Shown one piece after another: positions 21,921-34,830 of a stretch of 64,000 nucleotides of DNA. Both the position numbers and the translations under genes were made by a program. The notes under the pieces were generated by a model. That model searched no databases, had not been told where the DNA came from, and saw only the letters and a program-made list of their open reading frames with translations. Source of the stretch: Embiotoca jacksoni (Eukaryota; Chordata; Actinopteri; Embiotocidae). Positions within the stretch are counted from its first letter, which is position 1. Every line of letters begins with the position of its first letter. Location: assembly GCA_022577435.1 (NCBI GenBank), contig JAKOON010000055.1, positions 613,117 to 677,116 on the forward strand, in the 5' to 3' direction.

Positions 21921-24900
21921 ATCTGCCCTCCGTTCTCCGGAAGCTTTCCGCCGCCGCCCGCGTTCTTCTCCAAACTGTTTCTCCACGTCCTCCCTGACAG
22001 CTTCTGTTAGAGGTGCAACACTGGAACTGGAGTTTTTCGCTCTCGACCGGCCGCCAAACAGTCGGGAACTCTTCTGTCCTGGAAAAACTCCCGACATCCT
22101 GCAACTCTCAAACGACCGTCGCTGTCAGACATTTGAAGAATCCCGGTGTCTCTTTGGACCGTCCTCAACGTCCTCCGACATTCCTGGAGCTTCTCCGAGT
22201 GTTTTCTATGACCTTTGCCAGCTTCGTTCAGAGTGGAGGGTTTCTGTTCCAGCCCCAGCCTCAAGACGCGTTCAAGAACACGTGTTTGTCCTCGCACTTA
22301 GAGCGCCTGCCTCCTCCTCCTCCTCCTCCTCCCCCGTCATCCTCGGTTGCTCCCAGAACTTTGGAAAAGCCGTTAAAATTTCATGTGTTCATTGTTCGCG
22401 CACATAGCTGTGGCGGGAGCTTCGTTTTTTTACTGTGATTTTAATCGGAGGATGAGAAAGAGTCCAAGATTTTTGCGTCTTTGGAATTCACGAGGAGCCG
22501 AAACGCAGCACATGACAGGATTATTGCAGCGAAGATGCATCAACAGCTACGTAGCGCTTTGCATGGTGTGAAAAAATTAAAACCTGCCCAAAAAATGTTC
22601 AGCCTGAGAACTCGCCGCGGACGATCGAGTCGATGAGGCGCGTTGGAGAGCTCACGGGGTGGTCAAGAGACGCAGATGCGATTCTACTGTATCATATCAA
22701 ATCCCAGTATCGGCTGACCTGGCTGGCAGACTGTGCAACCGAGAGGAAATGAAAGGGGAGCGGAGGGGGAGGGGGGGGGGGGGGGGGGGGAAGGTGTCGA
22801 CACAAGGTGGGAAGGTGGTCAAGAAAAAAGAAAAAAACGGTCAGCTTGGAAAAAGAAAAGGGAAAAAGTAGGCTGTTTTGTTTTGGTGTTTTTTTTTTTA
22901 ATACTGTGATGTTTGTTAAAACTGGTCGTTTGTGCATGTTTGTGTGTTTGGAGCCATATCCTGTGTAAATATTTCATCTATCTAGTCCATGTGCCGTAAT
23001 CTATAGTGTTAATATCTGCTTTCGTTTGTGCCTTCTTGGAGTCGTGGAAGGTTCGCTGCGACTGTACGTACAAACCCAAACAATCTGTAACGCCCCGAAC
23101 TGGCGCCCCAATTTTAGGAACAGGAAACGGTCCTTCGTCAGGAAAGAGGCGCCGGCCAGTCGATCAATTTAACACATTCACACGCCATTATAAAGTTTAT
23201 TATCGTGAAGAGCAAAGTCGATATCTCAAACCGATATCTCTGATATCCGAGCGTGAGGAAACTCCGCTGAAAGCTCAGTTCATCCAAATCACGGCAACAA
23301 TCAATCGTTTCCCGTCATCACCCAAATATAATGAAGATGAAAAGGATTTCGTATTGTGCAGACCTCTGGGTGGGAGTTCCCCCGGTGGAGCCTGTCTGTG
23401 GACGGATGACATCATCGTATCTGGAGATCTTTAACGTTATTTTGGCACCACCAGAAAAACTGCACATATTGAAAGATTTTAAAAAAAATATCAGCACCAA
23501 TAAAAAGAAAATTTTCAAACTCGAGTCCACAAATCTGGAGAGAATCTGGATTATTTCTGTGATCTGGGTGAACTGGCCCTTTAATTCAATTTAAACTTGT
23601 GAGTCTGCGACCGAGACTTGTATTTCATCATTTATCAAAGACAAAAAACACCAGCGTCGTGTTTCCATCACTGCATCACGGTCCATCGCAGCAGTTCTAC
23701 ATTTGATTTCATTTAACAGCCATCAAAGTCACTTCCTGCGTCTTTCGGAGGCTTCCAGCCCGCCGGTCAACAACAACCGATGCACAGCGACACTCGATAC
23801 GCTGCTGCTCAATTAACCCTTTTCTGTCCGTTTGGAACCAGAAAACATCTTCAGACAATAACACGATTCTTCTGCACGCGAACGTCTCCTCACATAAGAC
23901 TTTCCAATCACGGCGAGAAAGTCCAAATCCTAATTGACAAGTAAACACAAGTTTCCTCTAATTTGTAACAAAGAACGCTGAGTCATCGGCAATCAAGTTT
24001 ACTGGCACATCAAAGGCTGCAGTTTGACAGTTGTCTTTTATTGATTCATCCAGCAGCCTTTGTATCGTGGACACCATCAAAATAGTTGGTTACTATATGA
24101 CAGAAATTGTTCAAATGCACTGCGGGAGTCGTGTTTGGACTCGTCAGAAATTTTTATTTGGCCGCAGTTTTGGTTTCCGGAGTGTTTTTGAAGCCTTTGT
24201 GAGAACGGTTGTGTGCGACGCTTTATTTCATGAGTGCATTAGTTTCTAATAAGTTCCAAGTAAATTTATTAGACTGACCCAGAAATAATATTTACTTTTT
24301 TTTGTGAAGTTTTAGTTGTGTTAGTTTAAAAAAAAACTTGTTGAAAGTCTCGATTTAAACCCAACCAAACAACATGATCGGATAAAGTTCAGATCTCGGT
24401 GGTGGACTTTAACTGCCGTCTTTGATTCACAGATCAAGTTCGTCCTCCAGTTTTACAGCTGCATAACTCGTGTTAATTTGATGGAGGATATTTATCGAAC
24501 CATCCGGTTCAAAGGGACCGAATGTTGTTCGTCGTGCAGATCGTACCCGCGTCGCTCCGTCTGGATTCTGTCTTGTTTGTCGCTTCATATCTTCATATCT
24601 TCATATCTTCGTATCTTCCAGAAGCTTTGTAGCCGTATTTACTGTGTGATATACTTTTTATTTATTTTGTAAATGTACAGTTTTCTGTCCGTCTGTTTAA
24701 CCACCTCATCTGTAGTGAAATCTGTCCGACTCTTTGGACTCATCAACTGTTGGCTCGCCGGACGTTCGTGTCGACGGCGAGCCAACAGCCTTCAGGACTG
24801 AAGCCGGACGGCGGAGACTGAGAGACGGGACGAGTCCCCTCTGGCAGCTCACTGGTTCTGGTTCAGGCTCAGTTCTGAGGGGTGGAAACGGATCCTTCAT

Positions 24901-25731
24901 CCATTTTTCTCCCGGACCCCAAAACGAAGCCAAACACTGCTGAATATACGGCACTGGATCATTCAAATCCGCTGGATATGATTTGTGTCATTTAGATTTC
25001 TGATGATCTGATTAACACTTATTTATGGTGATGAAGTCAAGCTTTGTTTGGAAAGGCGACTTCATGTCGTAATACTTTCAGCAGAGCTTCTGCTCACGAC
25101 CTTTTTTTGCAGAAAAATTGCAGGAACTTTGCTAAATTGGAAGCTCAAAGCCGCTAATGTTACAGAGATTACTTAAATTTGTGCAGTTTTGATTGCAACT
25201 TCCTCGAGGGAACGCGAACGTTCAGAGGATCTTTTCTTTTGCATTTATTCCCATTTCTATGAATCTGTGGAAATAAAGTTGGTTTGTCTGTTTCTGGTCA
25301 GAACGTTGGAGTCGAGCCTCGGTAAAGCCGGTCGATCTCTCCGTGACAGCGCTGCATTTCTTCCAGTCTTCGAACCTTAAAACCCGAAATGAATCGACAC
25401 CAGATGATTTCCAAACGCCGCTTCGGTTCAGTAACTCGTCTTCTAACCCCCCGACATCTTAAAGCCTCTGTTTTTCCTCTCACATGTACAGTTACAGTTA
25501 ATTTAAACCCTTCTGAGTAACTCGGTTCCGTTGATGAATATCGTACCAAACGCAGATGATTGTAATTGACTTTCCTTGTTGTTTAGTATTTGTATTATTA
25601 TAATTATTACGACTCTGTAAACACTTTCCTGCAGCCGTTTCAGCCATGTTGTATGTTTTTTTTTTGTTTTTTTTTATGGTTTGTCAGCGATGTTATTTTC
25701 TGAAACTCACTGCAACATTAAAGGGAATAAA
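21921..25731 (+). other. adgrg6: Presumed long 3'UTR of adgrg6
   Basis: No gene is visible between the stop codon and the AATAAA at 25726-25731. The stretch is largely non-repetitive, AT-rich in its second half, and holds a Pumilio-type TGTAAATA (22964-22971), a G-run near 22771-22790, a CTTCATAT tandem (about 24580-24615) and a perfect 14-bp stem-loop (24747-24788). Earlier poly(A) sites are possible, so the true 3' end is not certain. Confidence 0.45.
25726..25731 (+). terminator. Candidate poly(A) signal AATAAA for adgrg6
   Basis: Sequence CATTAAAGGGAATAAAGTT gives a canonical hexamer in the right orientation, followed by a GT-rich stretch (TTGTGAAATGTGTTCG) as expected of a downstream element. 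Confidence 0.4.
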
Positions 25732-25998
25732 GTTGTGAAATGTGTTCGAACTTTCGTGTCACGCGGACGACGAGGATATCGGCGGCAGCTCAGAAGGTTC
25801 TGTACGTCGCAGAGCCTCGTCCTCGGGGGCCTCTGGTGGCCTCCTCACCGTCTTATCCTCACCTCCTCAGCCAATCACAACACTGGGATTTACTCCCGAG
25901 CGTGCGGTGAGGTCACCGATGGGAGATATGTGTGAGGTGAGGAGAGAAAACACAAGAGCTCCCAGATCATTTATCACAGTGTACAGAGAGGAGGCAGT

Positions 25999-26033
<35 letters not shown>

Positions 26034-26045
26034 CACACACACACT

Positions 26046-26086
<41 letters not shown>

Positions 26087-26235
26087 ACACACTCTCACAC
26101 ACACACACACTCACACACACACTCTCACACACACACTCTCACACTCACACACACTCACACACACACTCTCACACTCACACACACTCACTCACACACACAC
26201 TCTCACACACACACTCTCACACACACACACACACA

Positions 26236-26274
<39 letters not shown>

Positions 26275-26279
26275 ACACA

Positions 26280-26314
<35 letters not shown>

Positions 26315-26457
26315 ACACTCACACACACACTCTCACACACACACTCTCACACACACACTCTCACACTCACACACACTCACACACACACTCTCACACTCAC
26401 TCACACACACACACACACACTCACACACTCTCACACACACACACACTCACACACACT

Positions 26458-26488
<31 letters not shown>

Positions 26489-26620
26489 ACACACTCTCAC
26501 ACACACACTCACACACACACACACACTCTCACACACACACTCTCACACACACACACTCACACACACACTCTCACACACACACTCACACACTCACACACAC
26601 ACACACACTCACACACACAG
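25999..26620 (+). repeat. 620-bp compound CA/CT microsatellite
   Basis: Continuous (CA)n interrupted at irregular intervals by CT, giving blocks such as CACACTCTCACACA. It lies 0.27 kb past the candidate poly(A) signal. An open frame of His/Thr/Ser/Leu across it is a by-product of the repeat. Confidence 0.97.
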
Positions 26621-27484
26621 ATCACTTCGGTTTCGTTGGTTTCGCTCTCTTGACTCCTGAAATTGGTTTTAAAGCTGCAGTGTCAGGATGAAGTGTGTGG
26701 TCTGGAAGCTGCTGAGATCCGTAAGGTTCACAAAGTCCTTTAAGGAAAACTGCACCTCGTCAGTGTCAGGACGTCCGCAGACTGGATGTGAAAGTGGACG
26801 TAACCTTAGAAGCATCAAGTTCTCCCCTGAAATGAAAGTGACCTGAAATGACCTCATTTATATAAAACTGAAATGAAATGATTCTGACACTATCCCTTCA
26901 GCTGCACATGGATTCACTTCTGGAGCGACTTGCCGTCTGTCAAACATTTCTTACTGTATTTGATTTGTGAGTAGAGATGAGCAGTAAATAAAGAGCCTCC
27001 TGTACACGGTGTAGATTTAGCGGATCGTGAGTACTCATAAACAAACCCCAGGAAACAAAGATCAGCTTGTTGTTTGACTGTCGGGATTCATTTATTAGAT
27101 TCAGGCTGACAGCTCGCTGCTGTCGTCACGTCAGATTACCGCGGCAACGACACCGCTCAGGAATTCCCTCGTCTATTATCCCATTATGAAAAAAAAGAGA
27201 AAAGAAACCAATTAACGTGGCGGAATTTCCCTTCGAAACAGAACCATGTGCACCGAGAGGAGCTGACATCTGCAAGGTGTGCCGGCAGGTGATTGGCCGG
27301 AGAGCAGGAAGTGATCAGCTGACAGACACAGGAGACGACTGCAGCCGGAGGAGAAACAGTGACTGAGTACAACTGACACAGTGACGAAGCTTCACGGTCC
27401 TTTAGGCAGCATTGTTGTAATTTCACAAACATTAATAAAGGAAGAAAACTACTGTGTTAGGGACAAGAAAAGTTCTGTGTTCGA

Positions 27485-27905
27485 TGATGGACGAGCTGGG
27501 GGAGGAGCCAGCGGTGGATCTGACCGATCTGATTGGAAACCTGACGATACTACGTCCCGCCCACCGATAGCTGTAACCTGACTGCACCACAGGCCTGTCA
27601 ATCAAACAGACACGCCCCCAAAAACAGGTCTTCTTGAATCTTCTTTTCTAATGAATGAGGGATTATTTTCAGATGGACCTCCAGAAAACTAATAAGAAGG
27701 AGTGACTTTAGCTAACAACACCGAGATAACTGATGGACACATTTTATTCACTTTGGATTTGATGAGAGAAGTTGAATGGGAGTCTATGGAGCCGGAGGCT
27801 TTTTGGAGCCGACCTCTAGTGGCACTCGCTGGGATTGCAGCTGAAGACACTTCTGGATCGGAACCATTTTTCAGACCCGGAAGTTACGAACACTTTTATA
27901 TACAA
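27485..27905 (+). repeat. Dispersed repeat family A, longest copy
   Basis: Ordered blocks: GGACGAGCTGGGGGAGGAGC, TGATTGGAAACCTGACGATA, ACTACGTCCCGCCCACC, CCTGTCAATCAAACAGACAC, GATTATTTTCAGATGGACCT, CTGATGGACACATTTTATTC, GTTGAATGGGAGTCTATGGA and TTTTTCAGACCCGGAAG. Related copies lie at 5990-6262 (-), 13183-13362 (+), 17465-17515 (- fragment), 33870-34105 (-), 48474-48540 (+ fragment), 50268-50488 (+) and 54743-54905 (-). No open frame is preserved, so it is non-autonomous; class not determined. Confidence 0.75.
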
Positions 27906-28559
27906 TGAATGTTCACCCCAAGGTGAGACAAAGTGTCCCACCTCTGCTGCACCTCTAGTCGACAAATGGGTGTACTACACATTTTGGTGAGAAATCCTTC
28001 CTGTTTGAAAGAAAGGGAAAATCTCCTGGTTTCAACACCTGGAAGTTTTTTTTCTGAAGGACAAATAGAACTACATGAAACCTCCGTCCTGGAGAACATA
28101 CGTGATGAACCTCGGTCGTACCGGGACACGGCTGTGTTGTTGGCGTATATCGGAAGAGAATTCATGACACACATTGATTGTTTGTACGTGAGCTACTCCT
28201 CTCCTCACCGCCTCCCTCCTGACTCTCCTCTAGTTTCAAAAAAAATGTCCACGCGGGAAGCAGTCAAGATAAATGTGGATGAGCGTACATCCTGTTTTCA
28301 AATCAAAGCGCCGTTGCATTGTGAGTTGCAGGATGTGAGTGAGAATAATGATTATTAATGAGATGTTTTCACAGCTTGCGAAGGAGAAATTCTCCTTTTC
28401 CCCGGAGAAGAACATATATCCTGTGTATGTTCCTCACTGACGAAAGAACCAAGTTTATTTTCAGGCGTTTCTGCGTGGATTTGATCTCTTATTGAGAAAT
28501 CAGAAATAGACTTTTAGATGATTTTTTTGATGCAGATGTTTTTATCGTGTTTTCATGTC

Positions 28560-29165
28560 TCATTCTTATGAACGCGATATCTCAGAAACGCTACGAGAGA
28601 ATTTCTTCAAATTCGGCACAAACGTTCACTTGGACTCAAGGATGAACTGATCAAATTTTAGGGGTCAAAGGTCACTGTGACTTCACAAAACACGTTTGTG
28701 GCCATAACAGGTATTCAAACACTTAATTGTGACAAAATTTAACACAAAGGTTTAACGGCATAAAATAATTAAGGGATGACATTTTAAATCCAAAAGGTCA
28801 ACTCCACTGTGATGAGATAATGTTTTTGTACAAATTCTTTTCTGTCCATTTTTCAACACCATAACCAAAGATTGTAGCCACAGCGGAAGACATCATGTTT
28901 TCAGTCCAATCTTAAGAACCCTTTAATAGAATTTCTCCACATTTGGCACAAACCTTCCTTTGGTCCAGAGGATAAAGTGATTGGATTTTGGGGTGACGGT
29001 GACTTCACATCCTCCCATTACCGTCAACACGATACTTCAGGAACACATTGAGGGAATTTCTTCAAACTTGGCAAAAACATTCACTTGGCCCTCAAAGATG
29101 AAGGGATGTAAGTCTAGTGGTCAAAGGTCACTGTGAGCTCACGTCCAGTCCATTCCTGTGAATGC
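28560..29165 (+). repeat. Dispersed repeat family C, tandem-like copies
   Basis: Successive degenerate units, each with GCGATATCTCAGAAACG-like, CAAACTTGGC-like, GTTCACTTGGACTCAAGG-like and TGGTCAAAGGTCACTGTGA-like blocks, repeat about every 150-230 bases. Confidence 0.6.
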
Positions 29166-29394
29166 GATGCCATAACTGAGGAGGAGATGCCCGGATGAAT
29201 TAAACCCTGATGCAAAGACTGATGCTGGTGAGACAAATAAATACTAGTAGCAAATATCCAAATTAACTAAATCCCAAATGACATAATTAAATTCCTATAT
29301 TTTATTTGTAAATTTGTGTTTATGGATGCTGTATGGATGATTGTTGTAAACATGGCTGTAAAACACCGCAGTGAAAGGTATTGTGGTATTGTGA

Positions 29395-29480
29395 TGGAGA
29401 AGGTTAGCACGTTAGCATCGTCATCTTAGCATGTTGATGTTTGCTCAAAGCACCAAGAACTCAGAGCCACACAATCTTCT
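29395..29480 (+). repeat. Common teleost repeat (GTTAGCATGTTAGCAT type)
   Basis: GGTTAGCACGTTAGCATCG followed by TTTGCTCAAAGCACCAAG matches the order of a common fish repeat. Confidence 0.5.
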
Positions 29481-31849
29481 TCAGATTATATCGTTCATAT
29501 TTTCCTGATAAAATTTTGCTCCACTTTTCCACCCTATCAGCGCATTAACCGAAGGTAAATAAACATAGTTTCATTTCGGCACGCCTGCCTAACTCCCAAT
29601 GCTGCAGCAGACGGTTCATGTGTGTGTTTATTGGACGTCGGGCCAGAATACGTCTGTAAAGAAAAAGAACACGGGGCTCCTCCGAATGTAAAACAAGGTA
29701 AGCCAGAAGCTGTTTTTTTTTTACTTCTCCTCTTCCTCTCTCCTCTCCACACCATCACACATCCTTTTCCTATCGGCACCTTTTCTTCTCTCATGTATTG
29801 TTGGCCCTCAGAGGTTCAGTAGAATCCCGCCACTTATCTTTGTTTGAGTCAGAGTTTAAAACAGCAAGCTTGAGATGCCTTCTCACGTCCCATAAAGTGG
29901 AGATGAAGGCAGAGAGAGGAGGAGGAGGAAGAGGAGGAGGAGGGATGAGGTCGACCGAACATCAGACCTCTTAAACCCGTATATACCGTTAACATAAAGT
30001 GCGGTCGGAAGGAAGGGGAGACGGAGGGAGGAGGGAGGGCAGGATTACCCATAGAGGCCATTTGGGTAAACCGAGGCCATTCCTAAGGAAGGGGGTGGTG
30101 GGGGGGGGGGGGGGGGGGGGGGATTTACCTTTTTTTTTCCCTGCTGCTGCAACGTACATTTAATGTGAGATCGGGGGAAGGTGGAAGGAAGTTGTAGAAA
30201 CCTGAGTTGAATAATATCAAGTGATGTAACTTTTGCTTGGTTAAGATGACAAGTTATTGAAGTTTTTAGGCTTAGAGTGTATTAAAAAAATATCAAAGAG
30301 CCTTTAATGGTGTGACAGCTCTGCATGGAGGGGTTTGGTTTGTACACGTTCAGTTTCAGGAAATACCAGGTCGATTTCTGATAACACGATACGGTATCCA
30401 AAGAACTTGATCCTTGCCGTGGTTTCAAATTTGGTATCAAGGATGGAATTTTAATGGTATTTGTACACATTTTATTTCATTTAACATCTCTCATTATGAA
30501 AATGTTAATGTTCTGAAAATGTTTTGTCAACCCATCCATCCTCCCTGTGCTTTGCGGTTTTATAACTATGTCAGCAGCCCCATCACTTGCTTTTATGGGG
30601 TGGTGAGGGCGGGAGGGGGGGCATTTGAGAACACGAGAGATAGTTGTGTTAAAATGAGTTCCTTTTGTTTTTGATTATTGATAAGAAAACAAACGATCAG
30701 AGGTGTGTCTACATGCATTTAGGTCTCTTTGGGCGACCCGGCTCATAAAGCTTTTAACAGAAAGAACCATGCATGAGCTTCGTTTTAAAAATCAGTTATA
30801 AAAATCAGCTGTTTTATGTATCTGCCACCGGATTTTACCAATAAATGACTTCATAGTACATTTATTCAGGTTACAATATTGTGGGTAATGAAGTTCTTTA
30901 AACTTCGAGCCCTATTGAAACCCGACTGCACACGAATTGAGAGATCATTTTATTGACCAAATTGAACTTGTTTGTTCTGGTTGTTTACATGCACTGGAGT
31001 GAAAATCTAGACAAGCAAGGGAACTTGTTTGCCAAACAAAATTAAAACACTTAATTAGAATATTATTTGTCAGGTTTGATCCCCAAAATTCGCATTGTAA
31101 AAGAGAAACAACTTTAAATTATGACATCTGGTTCGATGCATTTCAGAACGTGGCCGGCAGCCACTTCCTTTTGTCATAAAACAAACACATTGGCAGCAAA
31201 TTACACCATGATATCTCACCAGTGACGTGTCGTATTATTTTCATAAGTCCCTGATGTGCACTTGGTGAGCCTCACTTTAGAGCTGTTCCCAATCATTAAA
31301 TGCTTAAAGAACCCTGAAACCAAACACATGGCAGAACAAATTAAATCTGGTCACCTGCTCTGCTTTTCCGTTTCATTTCATCACTTCACACTTAGGATTA
31401 TCGCCCCGTCTTTATTCGTCGATGCTCCGATCATTCATCCATCCTTTTCCTCTGAGCACCAAACAATTTGACCCCTAATGCATCTTAAATGTTGCAGAAA
31501 GTAGTAAACTAAATAAGAAACAGCTCTCAGTGATTTCTTGGCTCCAGCACTAATACCAGCTCAGAAATAGTTCACTGGACAGCGGTCTGTTTTTCTTGGC
31601 ACTCGTTGGGTCTGGGGCTCAACTCAAAAACTCCTTCGTTCCTATTGGTCAATCTGACCCGATCTGCCTCGTGGTTTACATGTGTGTTTGTCCGGATTCA
31701 ATGTGTGTCGTGAAAACTTCAAAAGGAATCCTCATGTCTGTTCACGTGTTTGGTCGATAAAGCTGATTGACAGTAGACAATACTTCAAATATGGTGCAAA
31801 GAAATCGTAACATCTGATGGTTTTGCATTCACAAGAATGGAACAGACAT

Positions 31850-32060
31850 TAGAGCACAGCAACGTTCGACCATCAGATTTCTATCCTTTCGTCTTTGAGT
31901 CCCAGTGAACGTTTGTGCCAAATTTGAAAAACGCTCCGCGTGCCGTTTCTGAGGTATCGTGTTGATGAGAATGGGAATGTGTGAGGTCACTGTGATCTTA
32001 ATCTTTGACCCCCCAAAGTCTAAGCAGTTCATCCTTGGGACCGAGTGAACATTTGAAGAA
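31850..32060 (-). repeat. Dispersed repeat family C copy 3
   Basis: Shares GTGAACGTTTGTGCCAAATT, TTCTGAGGTATCGTGTTGAT, GAGAATGGGAATG and GAGGTCACTGTGATC with the other copies. Orientation relative to a consensus was not determined with confidence. Confidence 0.55.
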
Positions 32061-33869
32061 AATCTATTAAGGTGTTCAGAAATACACACTTTAAAACGAG
32101 CTCGGAGAAACTTTTCACTTTCAGGCGAAGAATCCCAAAACAGCCTCCCAGAGCCAATCTCCACACATAAATCATCCTGAAGAGTGAAACTCAAACATCC
32201 AGGAGAAGTAACGATGACCAAAACACATTGTTGAGTCCCCTGTGGGACATAAAGCCACTACGAGGTCTCTCCATCATTCGCAATCCTTGGCAGCCTGTTG
32301 ATATTCCCGCCAAGTTAGGTTCCCCTTGGCCGGCTCGTCCATCACAGCGCTGCTGCAGGTCATGTTGGGTCTCAGGGAGGATGCAACAGGAACATCTCAC
32401 TCTTCCAAGAATCAGCTGTGCCCACGCAATGATACAGAAGGGAAGGTTTTACTCTATTGTTAAGTTATTTCAGGGAACATATGGTGTGGCGATGCCCCAG
32501 TTTTGGCTTGATGTCGTGTGTTGTGCTGCTAAATAAGCTACGGACATATCTTTTGCATTATTGCGCCGACATTGATCCGAGCCGGGACAAACCACGACCC
32601 GACCACAAGAAAGCTTTTCGTTGGAACACGAAGGACCGGCTGCATGTTAGACTGAAGTGGTCATGATGTTTTGGCTCATCGGTGTCCTTTCAGAGGACGA
32701 GAAGAGATGGAAACAAGATGATCCGCCGAAAGTAGACGAGTTCAGAGGGGCGTTCGGTCGTTCGGGGGTGGGGTTGTGGGTTGAGGGTTTCTGGGGGTTG
32801 TTTGGCATTCGGAGGGGGCAGGAGATGCGTAGGTGGGGTGCCTTCAGACCAAAAGCGTCTGCTCCCGGCCTCAGACCGTATGATGTGGTGCGTTCTCCAG
32901 CCGAATACAACTGGCGCTCGATTCTGAGTCGCAGCAAACAACAAAGCTAGAAAACAGGCAGGGAACACTTCCTGAATCGAAGCAAACACCGAAACACTCA
33001 GGGGCAATTACACGAGCCCAGATGGAGCAGCCAACCTGGCCAGACGACCGCAGATCTGTTTTGAACACAGCGGTGTGTGTTTGTGTGAATGTGTTGTCTG
33101 CACACATTCAAATGAAGAGATTCAGTGGCTGAGAACAAGTTGTTTTTTTCCCCAGTGATGGTCATCTGTGAGGCTCTAAGCAGCGCTGGCTGCAGTCCAT
33201 CAGGTAGAACATTCATCTGGGAAGAAGAATTAGGTGTAATTTATCTTCCATTTCTATCTCCCCTGATCTTCACCATATGTTTAGTTTTTCACTGCTGAGA
33301 TAAACACAGCGGTTGTGAGGAGAGACAGAAGACAGAGGCAATAAAACGGATAGAAATATTATGCAGACCTCCAGGAAGTACAGAAGTGAAACAGAGGAAA
33401 ATAAGACATTCATGGGACCTATGGGGGGGAAAAGGCACACAAATGTAAATATTAAACCATGTTGAAGGAACATCAAGGATAATGTGTTGCGTAATAGGAA
33501 TTCAGGCTAACTGGAAAATATTTGCTCGGTTCATCAAAATCGGCTAAAATCAACAGAAAGAACTATATTAACCCCTTAAAGGTGCAACGTGTACCTATTT
33601 TGGTTCAAACGTCCAAAAATGAACTAAAAGAAGCCACAGAATGTGAAGAACACACGTCTATGTATTGTTTGATGCCATCCCGCAGTACCACGCCACACCT
33701 CAAGAGGGTGTAGTGAGTCAACAGATGCAGAACCACGGTTGAAGTTCACAAAGTTTCCTTGAAACCGTTGTGCTAACGGTAGCTTACAAAGGCAGATGAT
33801 AGTGTAACATATGTTTACTTTGCTGTTTGTTGATACACAGTTCAGACTGTCATGTCATTCGTTGAAAAA

Positions 33870-34105
33870 ATAAGCCTGTTTTTGGGGGCGTGTCTGTTTG
33901 ATTGACAAGTCTGTTGGTGCTGTCAGGTTACAGCTATCGGTGGGCGGGACGTAGTATCGTCAGATCAGTCAGATCCACCGCTGGCTCCTCCCCCAGCTCG
34001 TCCAAATATGGTCACTTCCTGCTCTGAACCGCTCCGAACTAGCAAAGATGGTGACGGACAGAATCTGAACTGGAGGATTCATAACGTTCACAAACCAACG
34101 ATGAC
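33870..34105 (-). repeat. Dispersed repeat family A, minus-oriented copy
   Basis: Reverse complement of the 5' half of the longest copy: GGGGGCGTGTCTGTTTGATT, GGTGGGCGGGACGTAGTATC, CTCCCCCAGCTCGTCCAAAT. It extends to CAGAATCTGAACTGGAGG, CATAACGTTCACAAACCAAC, a block also present at 17465-17515. Confidence 0.7.
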
Positions 34106-34160
34106 ATCACTGCTGGTTGATGACATCACTGCTGGTTGATGACATCACTGCTGGTTGCCA
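34104..34160 (+). repeat. Three tandem copies of a 19-bp unit
   Basis: GATGACATCACTGCTGGTT occurs three times head to tail, starting just beside the family A copy. Each unit includes a CRE/AP-1-like TGACATCA. Confidence 0.9.
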
Positions 34161-34755
34161 CTTCCTCTGGACTTGTTGTCACCAGCGCTGAAAAGCCGCC
34201 CTGACAGTGAGCGACCCTGTGACCTCCAGTCGTCGGTATTATCTGATTTCCAAAATTCCGTGCGCAGCTTCTCTGTAAAACTCTCCTTCGAAGCAACGTC
34301 TACATCTACAACATCTCTTCTCTTCTGCCGGCTTTTTCAGGGAAACACCCGCCAAACTTCACGGGCCTCCGAGCTGGCTTTTGACACGTGGTCCTCCCTC
34401 TGAAGATCGTCCAGACGAGTGAAACTGCCGAACCGTGCTTCAACACCGCCGGAGGGTACGTTCGGTTATCAGAACACTTTCCTGCAGTCACAGTCGAAGA
34501 GCGTCGCCTCGTATTAGAGTTCGTTTCTTCTATAAACATATTCATGGAACCGCAGCTGAAAACAGACTCCAGGTATAGTTTCACTTCTATTTCCTGCTTC
34601 GTTTTGCTTTTTGCTTTTGGATTCTTTCCCTGCTGGACGTTTCTTCCAGTGTCGGCCTCTCGGCCTGCTGCTGATTACACGTCCTTGTGGTCTTTGGCTG
34701 ATAGGTGCTGCCGTTGCGCGATTATTTAATTCAACCGTTCAACTTTTTTGAACAC

Positions 34756-34756
<1 letters not shown>

Positions 34757-34829
<73 letters not shown>
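34757..34829 (+). repeat. (CA)n microsatellite
   Basis: About 36 uninterrupted CA dinucleotides in intergenic DNA. Confidence 0.97.

Positions 34830-34830
<1 letters not shown>

Noticed and set aside
25742..26653. 303-codon frame rich in His-Thr and Ser-Leu
   Set aside because: Produced by the CA/CT microsatellite; codon content has no coding character outside the repeat.
34388..34729. 113-codon frame with a hydrophobic segment
   Set aside because: No homology recognised, no promoter or poly(A) context, and it overlaps an opposing frame of equal quality.
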